From Bradyrhizobium sp. in8p8 (GTDB lineage: Bacteria > Pseudomonadota > Alphaproteobacteria > Rhizobiales > Xanthobacteraceae): a stretch of DNA of 64,000 nt. Both the position numbers and the translations under genes were made by a program. Below, in pieces: positions 63,331-64,000 of the stretch. Below the pieces are notes generated by a model. It saw only the letters and a program-made list of their open reading frames with translations, was not told where the DNA came from and made no database searches. Within the stretch, counting starts at the first letter, position 1. Every line of letters starts with the position of its first letter. The stretch spans positions 248,001 through 312,000 of the forward strand of contig NZ_AUGD01000009.1 of NCBI RefSeq assembly GCF_000426845.1. Reading direction: 5' to 3'.

Positions 63331-64000
63331 TTACGACGGATCGGCGGCGCTGAGGACGCTCTTGATGAAGATGCCCTTGCCGCGGAAGCCGTTGCGGATG
63401 TCGGCAGGTGACAGCGAGGAGTCATAGACGATGGCGTTGCCGTTGAACTCGCCCATCTCGTAGACGCCCGCGATCACATTGCCTCCGGTCGGGTCGGTAT
63501 AGTCACAGAGAATGCCGGCCGGAACGTTGCTGCCGTCAATCGCGCCCTTGGTGCAGAGCTTCCAGGTGACGGTCGACTGTGCGGTGAGATCGGGCACATA
63601 GATGCCGAAGATGTCACCGGCCGCGGGTGAACCGCCGGTGGTGATCGTGAAGTTGATCTCCGGATCGACAAAGGCAGTTCCCATCGTCTGGGTGCCGAGT
63701 ACGGCGCCGCTCGGGGACTCGACCGTACCGACGGTCGCGCTGGTCAGCGTGATCGTGTACAGGCCCGGCTTGGTCGCGGCACCGAGCGAGATCGAGCCGA
63801 TCGTCGCAGTGCCGGTGTTCGCGGTACCGCCCGACAGCGTCGCGCCGGACACGGTGAACGCGGTCCCGTTGCTGGTCGCCAACGTGTAGGCGTTGCCGCC
63901 GGTGCCGAAGTTCACAGCCTTGGCCGTAATCGTCGATCCCGACAGGCTGTAGGTCATCTTCGACAGGTTGGCATCGCCGGGATTGGCGAGCAGCGCGGCG
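63331..64000 (-). CDS. Head decoration protein, 5' end outside the window
   Basis: The frame is open across the window end; at least 222 residues are visible, and ATG 63957 is an internal Met. The C-terminal part (VPAGILCDYTDPTGGNVIAGVYEMGEFNGNA) matches HDPD/lambda D-like decoration proteins. The N-terminal part is an Ala/Thr/Gly-rich beta repeat. Partner of the gpE-like capsid protein. Confidence 0.8.
   Translation of the reverse strand, partial: AALLANPGDANLSKMTYSLSGSTITAKAVNFGTGGNAYTLATSNGTAFTVSGATLSGGTANTGTATIGSISLGAATKPGLYTITLTSATVGTVESPSGAVLGTQTMGTAFVDPEINFTITTGGSPAAGDIFGIYVPDLTAQSTVTWKLCTKGAIDGSNVPAGILCDYTDPTGGNVIAGVYEMGEFNGNAIVYDSSLSPADIRNGFRGKGIFIKSVLSAADPS

Larger units (their letters stand above)
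36250..64000. mobile_element. Prophage, one end (lambda-like capsid, Mu-like contractile tail)
   Basis: About 27.7 kb of contiguous phage genes, from capsid and tail to lysis, plus a cargo-like group at 36.4-39.3 kb. The left border is set after the last chromosomal gene, to within about 350 bases. Integrase, repressor, terminase and portal are not in the window, so the element continues to the right. Structural genes look intact apart from the gpN-like split at 55090. Confidence 0.85.

Overview
The window looks like the chromosome of a Bradyrhizobium-type alphaproteobacterium. It is GC-rich and carries a CckA hybrid kinase beside a flagellar export and rod locus, CtrA-type TTAA-N7-TTAA boxes, a FixG/CcoG protein and the short palindromic repeats usual in that group. 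The genus is an inference, since no marker RNA gene is present.

From 1 to about 36.1 kb the DNA is host chromosome. Positions 0.2-8.8 kb hold a sulfide and redox-stress module. A BigR/SqrR-like ArsR repressor with two cysteines 66 residues apart sits beside an AT-rich operator. It is divergent from a sulfide:quinone oxidoreductase-like flavoprotein, thioredoxin TrxC, a small YgaP-like membrane protein and CcoG. On the other side lie an RND efflux pair and an AhpD-like protein. Positions 9-23.6 kb are a loose collection: GNAT acetyltransferase, FrnE-like DsbA protein, XRE/MmyB regulator, SET-domain protein, TetR regulator divergent from a carotenoid oxygenase across clear palindromes, IspZ-like protein, SH3 protein, class I fumarase, GST, Tim44-like protein and several exported hypotheticals.

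Positions 23.8-36 kb are the cell-cycle and motility locus. On the minus strand the order of transcription is flgB-flgC-fliE-fliQ-fliR-flhB-cckA; fliO-fliP run divergently. A large TPR protein follows. A full CtrA box lies upstream of flgB and another just upstream of the preferred start of the TPR gene, so the kinase that feeds CtrA is encoded within a locus CtrA probably controls.

From about 36.25 kb to the end is one end of a prophage. Next to the junction is a cargo-like cassette: a small HTH protein, TcmP methyltransferase-like protein convergent with a three-Cys DUF5131 protein, an adenylation-only DNA ligase and a zinc-ribbon protein. From 39.3 kb all genes are on the minus strand and, read from the right, follow virion assembly. 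They encode a decoration protein, a lambda-E-like capsid protein, head-tail proteins, and a Mu-type contractile tail comprising sheath, tube, chaperone with a -1 frameshift site, tape measure, gpN-like, P-like and gp45-gp48-like proteins. Tail-fibre-like proteins come next, including a collagen-like protein and one with about 20 short repeats. A ParA-like ATPase and a lysis module with endolysin, nested Rz/Rz1 spanins and a candidate holin complete the region. The prophage continues beyond the right edge, so integrase, terminase and the second attachment site cannot be seen.
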